64,000 nt of DNA, taken from Anniella stebbinsi (taxonomy: Eukaryota > Chordata > Lepidosauria > Squamata > Anniellidae). The position numbers were made by a program, and so were the translations under genes. Every line of letters begins with the position of its first letter. Positions within the stretch are counted from its first letter, which is position 1. Positions 22,389 through 33,570 of the stretch are shown here, one piece after another. The notes beneath the pieces are model-generated. The model did not search any database and had not been told where the DNA came from. It saw only the letters and a list, made by a program, of their open reading frames with translations. The stretch lies in the NCBI GenBank assembly GCA_029215795.1, contig JARDYH010000007.1, forward strand, positions 102,997,263 through 103,061,262. The letters are read 5' to 3'.

Positions 22389-23344
22389 TGACGGTAATGT
22401 TTGGGTTAAACATTACATTGTAATAATGCCTTGTTTCCATGTCTGATACCCTCAGATTTTTCTCTCCCCAAATTTTTTGTTTTTGGATTTGCAGATCAAA
22501 ATGTTCAGAGTGCCTGTGAAGTGACCTCAATCTTTGTGGATCTGAAAAAGGCCATTGGGTCTCCGTCCTGTTGCTTCCCTGCATGTCTTAGGGCAACCAT
22601 CACCCTCTCGTTCACCAGGTGGACCACCCTCAGCCCCCTCCTTCCCAGTTTCCATGCTAGTTCTGCCTTTCAAAGGCAGGAAGGCGACACTAACTTTTGG
22701 CAGGTGCTCAGGAAATACATGATACCAGACTACCATTAGGGCCTCTTTTATGTTCACTTTTTGCCTTGTCCTAGACTTTTCTTAGATCAGGCACACACAC
22801 ACACACACACACACTGCACAGTTCTGGGGGGTGGGGAGATGGAAACTTAGACTCATAATCTTCTTGAAGCAGAAAAAAATATTTAAATGAGTATTTAAAT
22901 GAGTAAAGCTACAAATCTCCCCTATCCTAAACTCCAAAACTTCAATACAGACATTCACTGGTGTGGGGGTGGCAGTGTCTGTGCCAGTAGCCAAGAAAGG
23001 GGAATGAATGATTATTTAATCTTATTTTATTAGTACAGTGACATCAAGGCATGTGGCACTATAAAAAGCTGGATCTCGTCTTGGTTTGAAGAGGGACTAA
23101 GCAACATCTCACCAAAAGCACAACAAAGGGAAGGTGGAGAAATTTCAGAAAACAGCTTCACGGGCACTCAAGGTCTAGAGTTCTATAGAAGGATACAATC
23201 AGACCTAGTTTGGCACAGCTGAGGGAGGATATTGCTTTACTATAGGTAAAACGAAGTTCCTAACAACTGCAAGTCAGCAGACTCAACGGATCACACTGTT
23301 GAAGGTCAGAGGCCTTTTCAGAATGCCCAAGGTTTGTGATGAGT
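22389..23344. other. intergenic with (CA)n microsatellite
   Basis: A CA run of 11-12 units lies at about 22791-22814. No gene recognised. Confidence 0.45.
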
Positions 23345-23430
23345 GGATTACAGGAATATAGGAAGCTGCCTTATACTGAGATCAGACAGTTGGTCCAAAG
23401 GGCCCAGCCTTGTCAACATCGACTGATTGA
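23345..23430 (+). repeat. dispersed repeat 'aggaagctgccttatactga'
   Basis: Reads atataggaagctgccttata, then ctgagatcagacagttggtc, a repeat common in squamate DNA. Family name not assigned. Confidence 0.5.
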
Positions 23431-23439
23431 GTGAGGCAC

Positions 23440-24545
23440 TGGGTCCCCTCTATTCAGCACTGGTTAGGCCTCATCTTGAATATTGTGTCCAGTTCTGGAC
23501 ACCACACTTCAAGAATGATGTAGACAAGCTGGAGGGGGTTCAGAGGAGGGCAACAAGGGTGATCAGGGGTCTGGAAACAGAGCCCTAGGAAAAGAGACTG
23601 AAAGAACCGCATATGTTTAGCTTTGAGAAGAGAAGACTGAGGGAGACATGATAGCACTCTTAGTTGTGGTAAGATAATTCAAAATTCCCTTATACGTGCC
23701 TCTGAAATAAGAGTTAATAAAGTGTGTCTCATGAAGACCTCAGGTTAACTTGTTAGAGGAAAACACGTAGGGAAATTAATAGTAGCTACATTCCTAAAAG
23801 CCGGGGACAAAAGGTTAAAAGAAGAACTGATACATCAATGAACTCTGCCTTCTTAGGAGACAGGCTATCTGGCAAAGATTGCAATGTTTGTGGATTCCGT
23901 CTCTTAGTCAAAGATAGAGTTAACTGAATCCACATCAGAAGATTCTTTGAAGCCTATGTGTATTCAAGATAATTTAGAAATCAATCACTGTTTAACTGAA
24001 CAACGATCCATGTATCCCTGTATGATTTTTTCTATTTAAGGTTGATCAAAATATGTAGTCAGTACCATTTTCTAGGTTTTGATTCCTAGGTGGTCACTTC
24101 TTGCAAGAAGGAAAATTAAAGAGCTGCAGCCAGTTTTCGATCTTACACGTGTCTTTCATCTGATTGGGATAGTGACGGTTGGGACACGAAACTACATGAG
24201 TCAAATTTTAAGACTCTTACCACATAGTCTTCAAATACTTGAAAGGTTATCACACAGAGGAGGACCAGGATCTCTTCTTGATCATTCCAGAGTGCAGGAT
24301 ACCCAATAATGGGCTCAAGTTACAGGAAGCCAGATTCCGGCTGGACAGAAAATCTTCCTGACTGTTAGAACAATACGACAATGGAACCAATTCCCTAGGG
24401 AGGTGGTGGGCTCTCCCACATTAGAGGCATTCAAGAGGCAGCTGGACAACCATCAGTCAGGGATGCTTTAAGGTAGATTCCTGCATTGAGCAGGGGGTTG
24501 GACTCAGTGGCCTTATGGGTCCCTTCCAACTCTACTATTCTGTGA
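23440..24545 (+). mobile_element. CR1 LINE 3' part, split by an LTR
   Basis: The first part (to 23664) reads through ccagttctggacaccacact and gagggcaacaagggtgatca. The second part (from 24229) reads cttcaaatacttgaaagg through tccttcca-type tail cttccaactctactattctg. Both belong to the CR1 3' region and join cleanly when 23665-24224 is removed. Confidence 0.85.
23665..24224 (+). mobile_element. solo LTR of a class I-like endogenous retrovirus, 560 bp
   Basis: Begins TGTGGTAAGA and ends TCTTACCACA, a perfect 10-bp inverted terminus with TG and CA ends. A 4-bp duplication, tagt, flanks it (23661-23664, 24225-24228). A tatttaagg box (about 24034) and an attaaa signal (about 24115) fit U3 and R. 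No viral genes remain; a solo LTR is expected from recombination. The 4-bp duplication suggests a gammaretrovirus-like source. Confidence 0.8.
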
Positions 24546-25845
24546 ATCTATATATTTGCTTAATAAAATAACAACATATTTAACCAAAATTCTCCCCTGA
24601 GTTTTATGCCAACTACTTTAAACCTGAAGCCCCTGCCAGCATGACCAATGGTCCTGAATGCTGTTCAGGGCAAGTCCAAAACACCTGGAGATCTACATTC
24701 TGTCCACCCATGTTTTGAACTATGTCACTGTGATATATAGACATGTCTTTTCCTGATTGGGTATTGCAGGCAAGTCTTCTCATAGTTTACTCTGTGTTGT
24801 TTTCAGATGTTAGAATGGAACTTTTCCATCTTTGAGTAGTAAATATGAAAGTTCTGATATTGTAGCTGCAGTATAATACAGAAAACATGGCCTAATTTCT
24901 TGCTCTAAATGCAATTGAAGGAGAATATATATATATTCCAGTTTTGACTCATGCAGTGTATAAACTAGCTGCTGAGTGCAGGAGAATGCTGAAGAACATT
25001 TGCATAGGACCTGTGAGATCCAACATATATCCACATTGCATCTGCCTAGCATTTGTACTGCACCAGTAATTCCTCCTCCCACATAGGAGTATAAGTGTCA
25101 GCACTATAAGATGCTCTATCAATTTATACCTGGCTGAAGATAATACATTTCCTCATTGTCCCTGCTCCATCTTCAACCAAAGACACTCCAAGACATAATT
25201 AAAACTGGTGAGACTGTACATCTTCCTTCCATCTGTCCATCCTTCCATCTATCTCTCTGTGCATGAAAGTAAGGAAAATATTGTTTCATGCTCCTCGTTT
25301 CTTGAGCAGTGGGAAGTTCAGGATAGCTTTTGGAGGATCAGCTTCCTGTGGAGGTTTAATGCCTCCACTGAGTATTCATGCGGCTGTGCTTCCAGCTTTG
25401 CATCTCTAAGCTCATACATTTTTCATAACTTAGGGCAAGGATCAGCGATCAGCAACCAGTAGCCCAGAAGCTCATTCCAGCCCAAAGTAATTTCCCATTT
25501 ATTCCCAGTACAGTTTCCAATTCCCATGAACCCTATTTTTAATTAACCTTGGATGCTTTTTATTGTGTGATCTGAGGCACAGGCGGAAGGCTCTCTTGGC
25601 TCCCTCTTCTACAAGTGTGAACAACAGAGGCCTTCACAATGCTCTTCCTTTATCTATCTCGGGTGCTGATTCCCACAAATTAGCCAGCATAAGCAGAGCA
25701 GAAAAGCATTCTAATGAGAGGGCTATGAGGAAGTCTTTGTTGCTATTCATGCTGGAGAGGAGGTTAAAGAGTCCATTGCTTGTGACTTACCTGGCAGTAT
25801 GTGTGGAGCCAGCTAGTAGGCCAAGCCAATGTTGCTGGCCTCTTA
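24546..25845. other. intergenic, no gene recognised
   Basis: Contains a fragment of the 'cctccagatg' family near 24640-24715. No exon is supported in the rest. Confidence 0.4.
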
Positions 25846-26200
25846 GGCCCCCTCCACAAGGATGTGCTTTTGCGCCCGGTTCCGGGATTATGCGCATTAT
25901 CGTGGAGGCGCATTTACGCCTAATCCCTCTGCACGGGAGGCGGCGAGAGGCGGCGAAGCGCATTAATTCATGTCCAAAAAGCGCTTTAGAAGACGTTAAC
26001 GTGCATAATCGCTTGTTCACACCGCGATAATGCGCTTTAACGGCCGGAGAAAAATAAAAGTCGCTATTTAACGCGCATTCGAAAATGCGCATTATCGGGG
26101 AAATAACGCGCCTGTACGCCTGTTTTGCACTCCGCTGGTGTGGAGGTAAAATTTATAATGAGCCTCTAAGGCTCATTAAACGTCTCGTGTGGAGGAGGCC
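25846..26200. mobile_element. Harbinger-type MITE, 355 bp, copy 1
   Basis: The ends GGCCCCCTCCACA and TGTGGAGGAGGCC are inverted, and TTA flanks both sides (25843-25845, 26201-26203), fitting the TWA target of PIF/Harbinger. The interior is rich in gcgcatta-type CpG motifs. A long minus-strand open frame is present but is shared only with the other copies. Confidence 0.85.
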
Positions 26201-26214
26201 TTAGAGACTGTTCA

Positions 26215-26717
26215 CACAACACGCTAAGCCATGGTTAGGGTGCTAACCCTTTTGCAGCAAATGTTTAGTGAGCATGTTTAAATTTTTAGGCTGACCATCT
26301 GAAAAGGAGGACAGGGCTCATGTAGCTTTAACAGTTGTAGAGGAAAGGGAATTTCAGCCACTGTCATTTGTATGCAATTAGTTCCTGGTGAAATTCCCTC
26401 TAACTCACAACAGTTAAAGTTGCAGGGGCCCTGCTTTCTTTTGTATATGGTCACTCTAGTATAGTGCCTGCAACTTTAACTGTTGTGATTAAGAGGGAAT
26501 TTCACCAGGAGCTAATTGCATACAAATGACACCGGCTGAAATTCCCTTTTCTCTGCAACTGTTAAAGTTACATGAGCCCTGTCCTCCTTTTCATATGGTC
26601 AGCCTAGAAACCGTAGTTATGTAGCCACCACGGTTAGGAATGGTTCACATGACATGCTAAGCCATAATGTTTGGCTCAAAATGCTTAACCACTATGGCTT
26701 AGCATGTGGTCTGAACA
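26215..26717. mobile_element. palindromic MITE carrying a nested hAT MITE
   Basis: The left arm gttcacacaacacgctaagc is inverted against gcttagcatgtggtctgaac at the right. The hAT MITE at 26287-26606 interrupts it. Confidence 0.7.
26287..26606. mobile_element. hAT MITE, TAGGGTGACC family, nested copy, 320 bp
   Basis: The ends taggctgaccatctgaaaag and cttttcatatggtcagccta are inverted. The length equals the 21334 copy. The flanking octamers differ. Confidence 0.82.
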
Positions 26718-26726
26718 GGATCTTAT

Positions 26727-26952
26727 GGTGCATCCAGATGGAGGGCTCCTGGCACTTGCACAACTATTCCATCTTTCCTCTGACTGTAACAGATTTTCCA
26801 TGATAAGAAAAAAGACAGAAGCAACAGTGTGAAAACACAGTGGGGGAGAGGGGGGGTTATAAAGGGAAGACATTATAATCTGGACCCACCATAATGTTCT
26901 GTGAATGAAGTAGGGCAAGTAGGACATGATGAAAGCCTTAGCTGGGAGCACC
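26727..26952. mobile_element. MITE, GGTGCATCC family, copy 1
   Basis: Ends ggtgcatcc and gggagcacc. The interior (gaaaaaagacagaagcaaca, ccataatgttctgtgaatga) matches the element at 63512-63736. Confidence 0.65.
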
Positions 26953-27318
26953 CTTAGTCCTGACTAAGGTCCCGGGCCATACTAAGCTGGAGAGTGTTGA
27001 TGGCAGCCCAGCATTTTGATCCCTAAGAACATCCTAATTACACCTCCCATAGCGATAAAAAATACAATAAACTAAGTAAATAATAATTTACTGGCCTTTA
27101 ATTGTATCCTAACTGAGGCGTGCTGGTTTATCCTATTAAATGAGGTCAGTCCTGCCTGCCTCTCGGGGGGCATTTAAAGATTGAAGATGGGGATTGGGAT
27201 CACCGTTTCAGCTGTCCTCTGTGGTGTATCACTGCAGAATGGAGGAGGGGCTTCCATGGGCCACGCTATTTGAAATTAAAAAGAAGGAAAAAGAAAAGCC
27301 ATGTATTCTGTCATAATG

Positions 27319-27519
27319 ACGTAATGTGGCAGGTTTTTAATATCTCATACTAGCATGTTAACAACACAAATCAAACAGTAATCCTTCCAACTTTTTCTAA
27401 GGCAAAGGATTTGCGCCCTTGATACAGACAGCCACCCAGTACGTAGGCCCACTTAATGATCTATATCAATTATATATAACTCTTCAGTTGGTTAGAAATA
27501 CAGCTGCTTCTGGGGATAA
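27319..27519 (+). repeat. direct repeat G, copy 1
   Basis: Reads gtttttaatatctcatacta, gcagccacccagtacg-type sequence and aactcttcagttggttagaa. It is closely matched at 29425-29610. Family unknown. Confidence 0.75.
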
Positions 27520-27874
27520 GGCCCCCTCCACAAGGATGCGCTTTTGCGCCCGGTTCGGGGATTATGCGCATTTTCGCGGAGGCGCATTTACGCCTAATCC
27601 CTCTGCACGGGAGGCGGCGAGAAGCGGCGAAGCGCATTAAAAGATGCCCAAAAAGCACTTTACAGGTAGTTAATGCGCATAATCGCTTGTTCACACAGCG
27701 AAAATGCGCTTTAACGGCCGGAGCAAAATAAAAGTCGCTATTTAACGCGCGTTCGAAAATGCGCATTATCGGGGAGATAACGCGCCTGTACGCCCGTTTT
27801 GCGCTCCGCTCGTGTGTAGGTAAAATTTATAATGAGCCTTCAAGGCTCATTAAACGCCCCGTGTGGAGGAGGCC
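27520..27874. mobile_element. Harbinger-type MITE, 355 bp, copy 2
   Basis: The ends GGCCCCCTCCACA and TGTGGAGGAGGCC are flanked by TAA (27517-27519 and 27875-27877). It has the same length as copy 1 and very similar sequence. Inserted at the edge of repeat G copy 1. Confidence 0.88.
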
Positions 27875-27971
27875 TAAGTCATTTGAAGACTGAACCCTCC
27901 AACTTCCACACAGCCCAATATAGGGCTCCATCACACCAGCAATTTAATGTACTCTCGCCATGTCTGGTGTG

Positions 27972-28291
27972 TAGGCTGACCAAATAAATTCCAGGTCAGG
28001 GCTCATGTAACTTTAGCAGTTGTAGAGAAAAGGGAATTTCAGCCAGTGTCATTTGTATGCAGCTAGTTCCTGGTGAAATTCCCTCTTCATCACAACAGTT
28101 AAAGGTGCATGCACTATACTAGAGTGACCATATACAAAAGAAGGCAGGGCCCCTGCAACTTTAACAGCTGTGATGAAGAGAGAATTTCACCAGGAACTAA
28201 TTGCATACAAATGACAGTGGCTGAAATCCCCTTTTCTCTTCAACTGTTAAAGTTACATGAGCCCTGACCTGGAATTTATCTGGTCACCCTA
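27972..28291. mobile_element. hAT MITE, TAGGGTGACC family, 320 bp
   Basis: Starts taggctgaccaaataaattc, ends gaatttatctggtcacccta. Perfect 8-bp duplication ctggtgtg (27964-27971, 28292-28299). Confidence 0.92.
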
Positions 28292-28869
28292 CTGGTGTGC
28301 AGATTTGCAGCATGGTACTCCCATGACGCTGTGCCTGTCCTGCTGACACCCCGCCTCTTCCCCAGCCTTTCCTAGAATGCTAAAAGTCTGGATTATTTTC
28401 CCTAAGTGTGTTTAATGCGCCCTTAAGCCTCTGTGTAGTGCTGTACTCTCACGTTTTCCTTTGTTGGGGGCACGTGCTGTGATGGGCTGGTTTGAATGGA
28501 TTGCATCAGGTCCTGGCAGGGAAAAGTGATCTCTCCCAGTAGCTGGATCCAAGCCTCAATATAAAACCCAAACCTTGCATCCCAGGCTCAAAAGCATTTT
28601 TAAAAATTTGTACAATGCCCGAATCTCTGCAGAGGCAGGATTGTACTCCCTCGATGCCCCAAAGAGCCAGACTAAAGGGTCGTTCCATTTTTGCCCGGCA
28701 GAAAGGCAGTCCGGTTGAAGTGCTCATCTGACAGGACCTGCTTGTATATGTCTTGTTCAATGGGGGGAAGGAGCAACCAACGAACTGGAGGGAGAAAGAG
28801 AAGGGGCGGGGTGGAGTGAAGAGCAAACGAGCGAAAAAGCAGCATATTCAGGTGAAAGGGACTATAAGC

Positions 28870-29188
28870 TAGGCTGACCAGATAAAATCCAGGTCAGGAC
28901 TCATGTAACTTTAACAGTTGTAGAGAAAAGGGAATTTCATCCAGTGTCGTTTGTATGCAATTAGTTCCTGGTGATATTCCCTCTTCATCACAACAGTTAA
29001 AGGTGCAGGCACTATACAGAGTGATCATATACAAAAGAAGGCAGGGCCCCTGCAACTTTAACTGTTGCGATGAAGAGGGAATATCACCAGGAACTAATTG
29101 CATACAAATGACACTGGCTGAAATTCCCTTTTCTCTACAACCGTTAAGGTTACATGAGCCCTGACCTGGATTTTATCTGGTCACCCTA
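28870..29188. mobile_element. hAT MITE, TAGGGTGACC family, 319 bp
   Basis: Starts taggctgaccagataaaatc, ends gattttatctggtcacccta. The flanking octamers ctataagc and ctataaac differ at one base. Confidence 0.9.
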
Positions 29189-29424
29189 CTATAAACTTGA
29201 TGAGCTTGTGCATTGGAGGTGAAAAACACGGAGGCAAACCAGTGTGGGAAATTAGGTGTGATGGAGCTTATAGTCATACAGCCCATGCGGTAGCTCTCCA
29301 GGTATTGGCATACAAGGGTCTGTTTCCCATCACCAGTCACCTGATCCTTTCACCAGGAGATAACAGAGTCTAGGTGATCTGGGACTTGCTGTATACAAAG
29401 CATGTGCTTTATCACTGAGCTATA

Positions 29425-29610
29425 TGATGTTGCCGGTTTTTAATATCTCATATTAGCATTTTAACAACACAGATCAAACAGTACTCCTTCCCACTTTTCC
29501 TAAGGCAAAGGATTTATGCCCTTGCTACATAGGCAGCCACCCAGTACATAGGCCCATTTAATTATCTATATCAAATATTTATAACTCTTCAGTTGGTCAG
29601 AAATCTATCA
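29425..29610 (+). repeat. direct repeat G, copy 2
   Basis: Matches 27319-27519 in the same orientation, without the Harbinger-type insertion that follows copy 1. Confidence 0.75.
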
Positions 29611-29631
29611 CTGTTCAACTACCAGCACCCC

Positions 29632-29990
29632 TAAGAATATAAGAAGAGCCCTGATGCTGGATCAGACCAAGGGTCCACCTAACCTGGCATTTTATTCTTA
29701 CAGTGGCCAACCAGCTGTCCACTGAAAACCAGAAGCAGAACATGATTGTAACAGCACCTTCCCATGCATGTTCCCCAGCAACTGGTGTACATAAGCATAC
29801 TGCTTCTGAATCTGGAGGTAGCATATATCCATCAGGACTAGTAGCAGTTGACAGCCTTATCCTCCATGATGTGTAGCCCCTTTAAAGCAACCCATCTTGT
29901 GGTAGCAAATTTAACAATGCACTATGTGAAAACGTACTTCCTTTTGTCTGTCCTGAATCTCCCACCAATCACTTTCTCCTCACCTAAAGC
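29632..29990 (+). repeat. dispersed repeat 'gctggatcagacc' family, longer copy
   Basis: Reads ataagaagagccctgatgct, ggatcagaccaagggtccac, cagtggccaaccagctgtcc and further to about 29990. Same family as 4230 (minus) and 39766. Confidence 0.65.
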
Positions 29991-30020
29991 TGGATGTGTG
30001 AGTGAAAGCAAGTGAGATAT

Positions 30021-30830
30021 GGAGCTCTATCACACTACGTGTGTGCGTTGTTGTTCAATTTCAGCGCTATTTCAGCATGTACATCCTTTCACCTGTCTGG
30101 GCTCGCATCGCCAACATACCACCTTGCCTCCTCCCTCCTCCTCCCCTTGCAGTTCATTGGTTGTTGTGGCTGGAGGGACTTTGAGATGGAAGTAGGATGT
30201 GGGTTCCTTTCCCCCCATTCTTATTTTTCCATGTTTCTTTATGATTATTTCTGCGCAAATGCAATTGAATGCAATTCTGGTAGGCTGAAATGGTGTAATG
30301 GTGCAGTGATGCAATGGCATATTTAAGGGATTAAGGGATTAGGGGATTAGGGAAAGTCAATGCCTTGCATGTCCACAGACTGTGGCGAATTGGGCATTAA
30401 TGAGAACAGCTGGTTTAGCCCACTTGACCTGCGAACTCTTTACCAACAATCCAGCAGGCGTTCCCAAGGAGAATGATAAGGAAGGAAATTGAAATGATGC
30501 ACTGGAGGAGAACCACCCCGCCCTCTGCTTTTGTCAGCGATACCGCCCTACACACATGCCCTTCCACAGACACACCTCCAGCAGAAAAATCACGACAATC
30601 CGAAATAGCACCGAAAAGGAAATTACACGGGAACGGAACAGCGATATTATCACGCATGGAGAAAAGAACCGGACTTCCCCCATACCAAAATAAAATGGAT
30701 GAGGAAGGGGAAATGGCGCGATCACAGTGAGATCACAGCAGGATGGGTAAAATGTCATGTGAGTGCTGCACTGCAAAACCGGACACCAAGCATGTTGAGA
30801 GTGCATTAAAATGCTGGTGTGATGGAGCTC
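30021..30830. mobile_element. GCTCCATCACAC-ended element, 810 bp
   Basis: Left ggagctctatcacactacg, right ctggtgtgatggagctc, inverted. Near 30323-30353 it contains about four gggatta-like units. No transposase is evident. The duplication cannot be set because the ends are themselves palindromic (GAGCTC). Confidence 0.6.
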
Positions 30831-32815
30831 ATGGTTACTTGCTACCCTCAGAAAAAGAGCACATGTTGCCTGTCGCAGAGGTGAAGAGGAAAAGGATGAA
30901 GAGGGAGTAGAAAGGAACTGATCAAATTACAGGACATGAAAAACTGAAGGAGACTTGCTCTGGTGCAAATTTAAAAAGGTTCTTTAATCTGTTATAAAAA
31001 CACTTTTCCAATTCTTAAATTAGCCCAATGTTTCGGATTACCAATCCATCCTTCTTCAGGAGCTGTACTGGAAGTGTTGTCCACAAATATTTACTGTTTG
31101 GCTCTTCTCTGTTAGTAACTAATCTTAGCATCCATTCCCAAACGTAGTTCTCTCTCAACGCTGATTTGCCAAGGCATGCAGAGTTGTTCCTATTATCCAA
31201 CAAATTCCACTGTAGTCGGCAAGGATTATTCCTAGGAAAGTGTGTTTAGAATTCCAGCCTTGATTAGTGGTTTTAAAACCATTTATCTTCCGGGAACCTA
31301 TTCCAGATCCACTGATCTGCCAAAGAACCCAGCACATTGCAGCAAAGTCAGGGACATGTTCTAGAGTGCCTATTGTATTGAGACAAGGTGGGCATTGGCT
31401 ACATTTTCTTGGGGTTTACTTTTGCTCCACTTTGACAGTGTGACCTAGGATTCACCCAATGCTCTATGGATATGGGTTGCAGAAGACTGGTGAGCAGGTT
31501 GTTTTTCAAGAAAGCTTGTCTACCACAACTGATCTCGCTGAGGATGCCTAGATAAACGTTCAAAGAAATCCAAACACAAAGGTTGAAAAACACTGATCTA
31601 AAGACATGCTTTTCATTGCAAAGAATACAGTAATCATAGCACCCACCCACCCACACTTTCCACTGGTTAATATATTTAAATATGCCCCACTTGGGCTGTG
31701 TAACAGGGCAGTATTGCTTCTGTTATCAAGCTGGGATATGAGCAAATTAGTGAATCGACAACTCTTGACAACAATTTTAACAAGTTAAACTCCACGTTCC
31801 TTGAAATAGAACAGCTACTCAGAGCTCTGCCAGTGTGTATACTGAGCAACTCGGACATCAGTCCTTAACTAACAGCCTGTCTTTTGGCTGTGTGAATATT
31901 GTAAGCCTCAAGATGACTTCCAGTTGGTTCGATGAACATTTTATTCAACAGAGGACAAAAGAGGGAGAGGGAACAGAGCTTAAGTGCAGCGTAGCACAGC
32001 CGGAAGGATACAAATACAAGGAGAGGAGGTTAGAAAGGGAGAATGAGAAGGCCCTATTAACGACAGCAGACGTGGGAGCTAGATGATATCTAGGCCATGA
32101 AGCATAACCTGCTGGGAAGTTGTTGTGCCGCAGCCTCATTGGAATGAAAGGGGACACCAAAGAGCAACTTTCTCTAAGATGTGGAGCCAAAGAGAGCGGG
32201 AAGAGACAAGCACAACCTGCATATCATTTTTCTTGGCATCCCCAAGTTTTCAGGGGAGGAAGGGGAGGTGACAGCTGAGGCTGCCAGCCACCACAGAGCC
32301 TTAGAACCTTTCAAGCAAATTGCTTTAAAAGTAAGCACAATTGAGAACTCTGATTGCAAAGATTCTCAGGCTGAGTGGTCCAAAGAGCAGACAAGCCCCT
32401 ATAGAGGAAAGTGCAAATGTCTTGTCTTCATGCATTTCACTCATCCACATGATGGCATTTACCCCACAGATACTCACAGGTGCATGTCTTCCAGCACAGA
32501 AATACACAACTGTTCCCCCAAACACACCCTTATTTGGCATCACCAGAAGCTGACATGTGGCCACAAGCCATTTGGTGCATCTGTAGCAGGGTCAGGACCT
32601 CTCTCAGCCAGGTCCCATGCAGAGCTGAAACTAGAAGTCATGAACAAGAAGTCATGTTCTTTATGTCTAGGAGTAGAGGTCAAATATGGAGACATGCATT
32701 GTCCAATGGATAAATGAATCTGCTGGTTGAAGAGAAGTTGCAGATGAGCGGTGGATTTTCACAAATATAACAAAAAAGAAACTTGGATAAGTTCTGATGT
32801 GAAGGGGTATACATG
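30831..32815. other. intergenic, no gene recognised
   Basis: Open frames on both strands here are short, overlapping and without splice context or recognisable domains. No repeat family identified with confidence. Confidence 0.4.
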
Positions 32816-32946
32816 GGCCAGATTTACACCAAGAAAGATACGACACTTTGAAAACGGTTTGAACACTGTATGTTGCGTGTGTCCTGGGCCACCACAGTTG
32901 TTACTACTGTTATAAACCATTTTAAAGCAGTAGTGTAGATCCTGCC
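32816..32946. mobile_element. half copy of 'gtgtagatcctgcc' MITE
   Basis: Ends aagcagtagtgtagatcctg, as in the fuller copy at 52716-52904. The left arm gggccagatttacacc is diverged. Confidence 0.55.
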
Positions 32947-33119
32947 ATGGCATCAAAAGGAGAGGCTACTTTGAATCACTGATACCAGTTTGAATGAATA
33001 GGTACCCAACCAACTGGATGCTAAAGTATATAGCTCTTCCCCTGTTCCTCCCATCAAAACAAAACAAAAAACCAAGACAGAACTAAATTATTGGTAGTAT
33101 GTGCGTGTTTCCTTGTAGA

Positions 33120-33570
33120 AATTCTCAATGCAGACATGTCACGTTTAGCTTTTATGACCTTTCCATTATCGTTCCTTCCACATCTCTTCAAACATCTCCG
33201 AGGGAAGCTCAGAGGTCAGCAACAAGAGAGAGGGCCTTCTCTGTGGTGGCTCCCCAATTGTGGAACAATCTCCCCGACGAGGCCCGCCTGGCGCCAACAT
33301 TGTTATCTTTTCGGCGCCAGGTCAAGACTTTCCTCTTTTCTCAGGCATTTGGCAATATCTGAGGAGCCTGGGTTTATTTTGTTTTTGTAGCTTTTTGAAG
33401 TGTTGAAGTGGTTTTTAAATGTACAGATTGTGCGTATGTTGTATGTTTTTGCTGTTTTAATTTTTGTATATTGTTTTTAATTGTTTTTAATCCTATGTAA
33501 ACCGCCCAGAGAGCTTCGGCTATGGGGCGGTATACAAATGTAATAAATAAATAAATAAATAAATAAATTT
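33120..33570 (+). mobile_element. L2-like LINE 3' end
   Basis: Translates to the RT tail [20 protein letters not shown], followed by a 3' UTR with aaccgcccagagagcttcgg and an (aata)n tail at 33541-33570. 5'-truncated. Confidence 0.85.

Larger units (their letters stand above)
27923..29268. mobile_element. GCTCCATCACAC-ended element with two nested hAT MITEs
   Basis: The left end gggctccatcacaccagc and the right end ggtgtgatggagct are inverted, with tata adjacent on both sides. The two MITEs at 27972 and 28870 account for almost half of the length. A relative is at 30021-30830. No coding frame is recognised. Confidence 0.6.

Noticed and set aside
25787..27766. Similar minus-strand frames (MRIFE-type start, about 98-101 codons) in repeated loci, looking like a conserved gene family
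   Set aside because: They lie entirely within the palindromic Harbinger-type elements and their similarity is explained by element copies. Frame length follows the element, not a gene.
30323..30353. Telomere-like gggatta units
   Set aside because: Only about four imperfect 7-base units within a transposable element; the vertebrate telomere unit is six bases.
32181..32717. 178-codon plus-strand frame
   Set aside because: Unrecognised composition, no splice or promoter context, overlapped by frames in all other phases.
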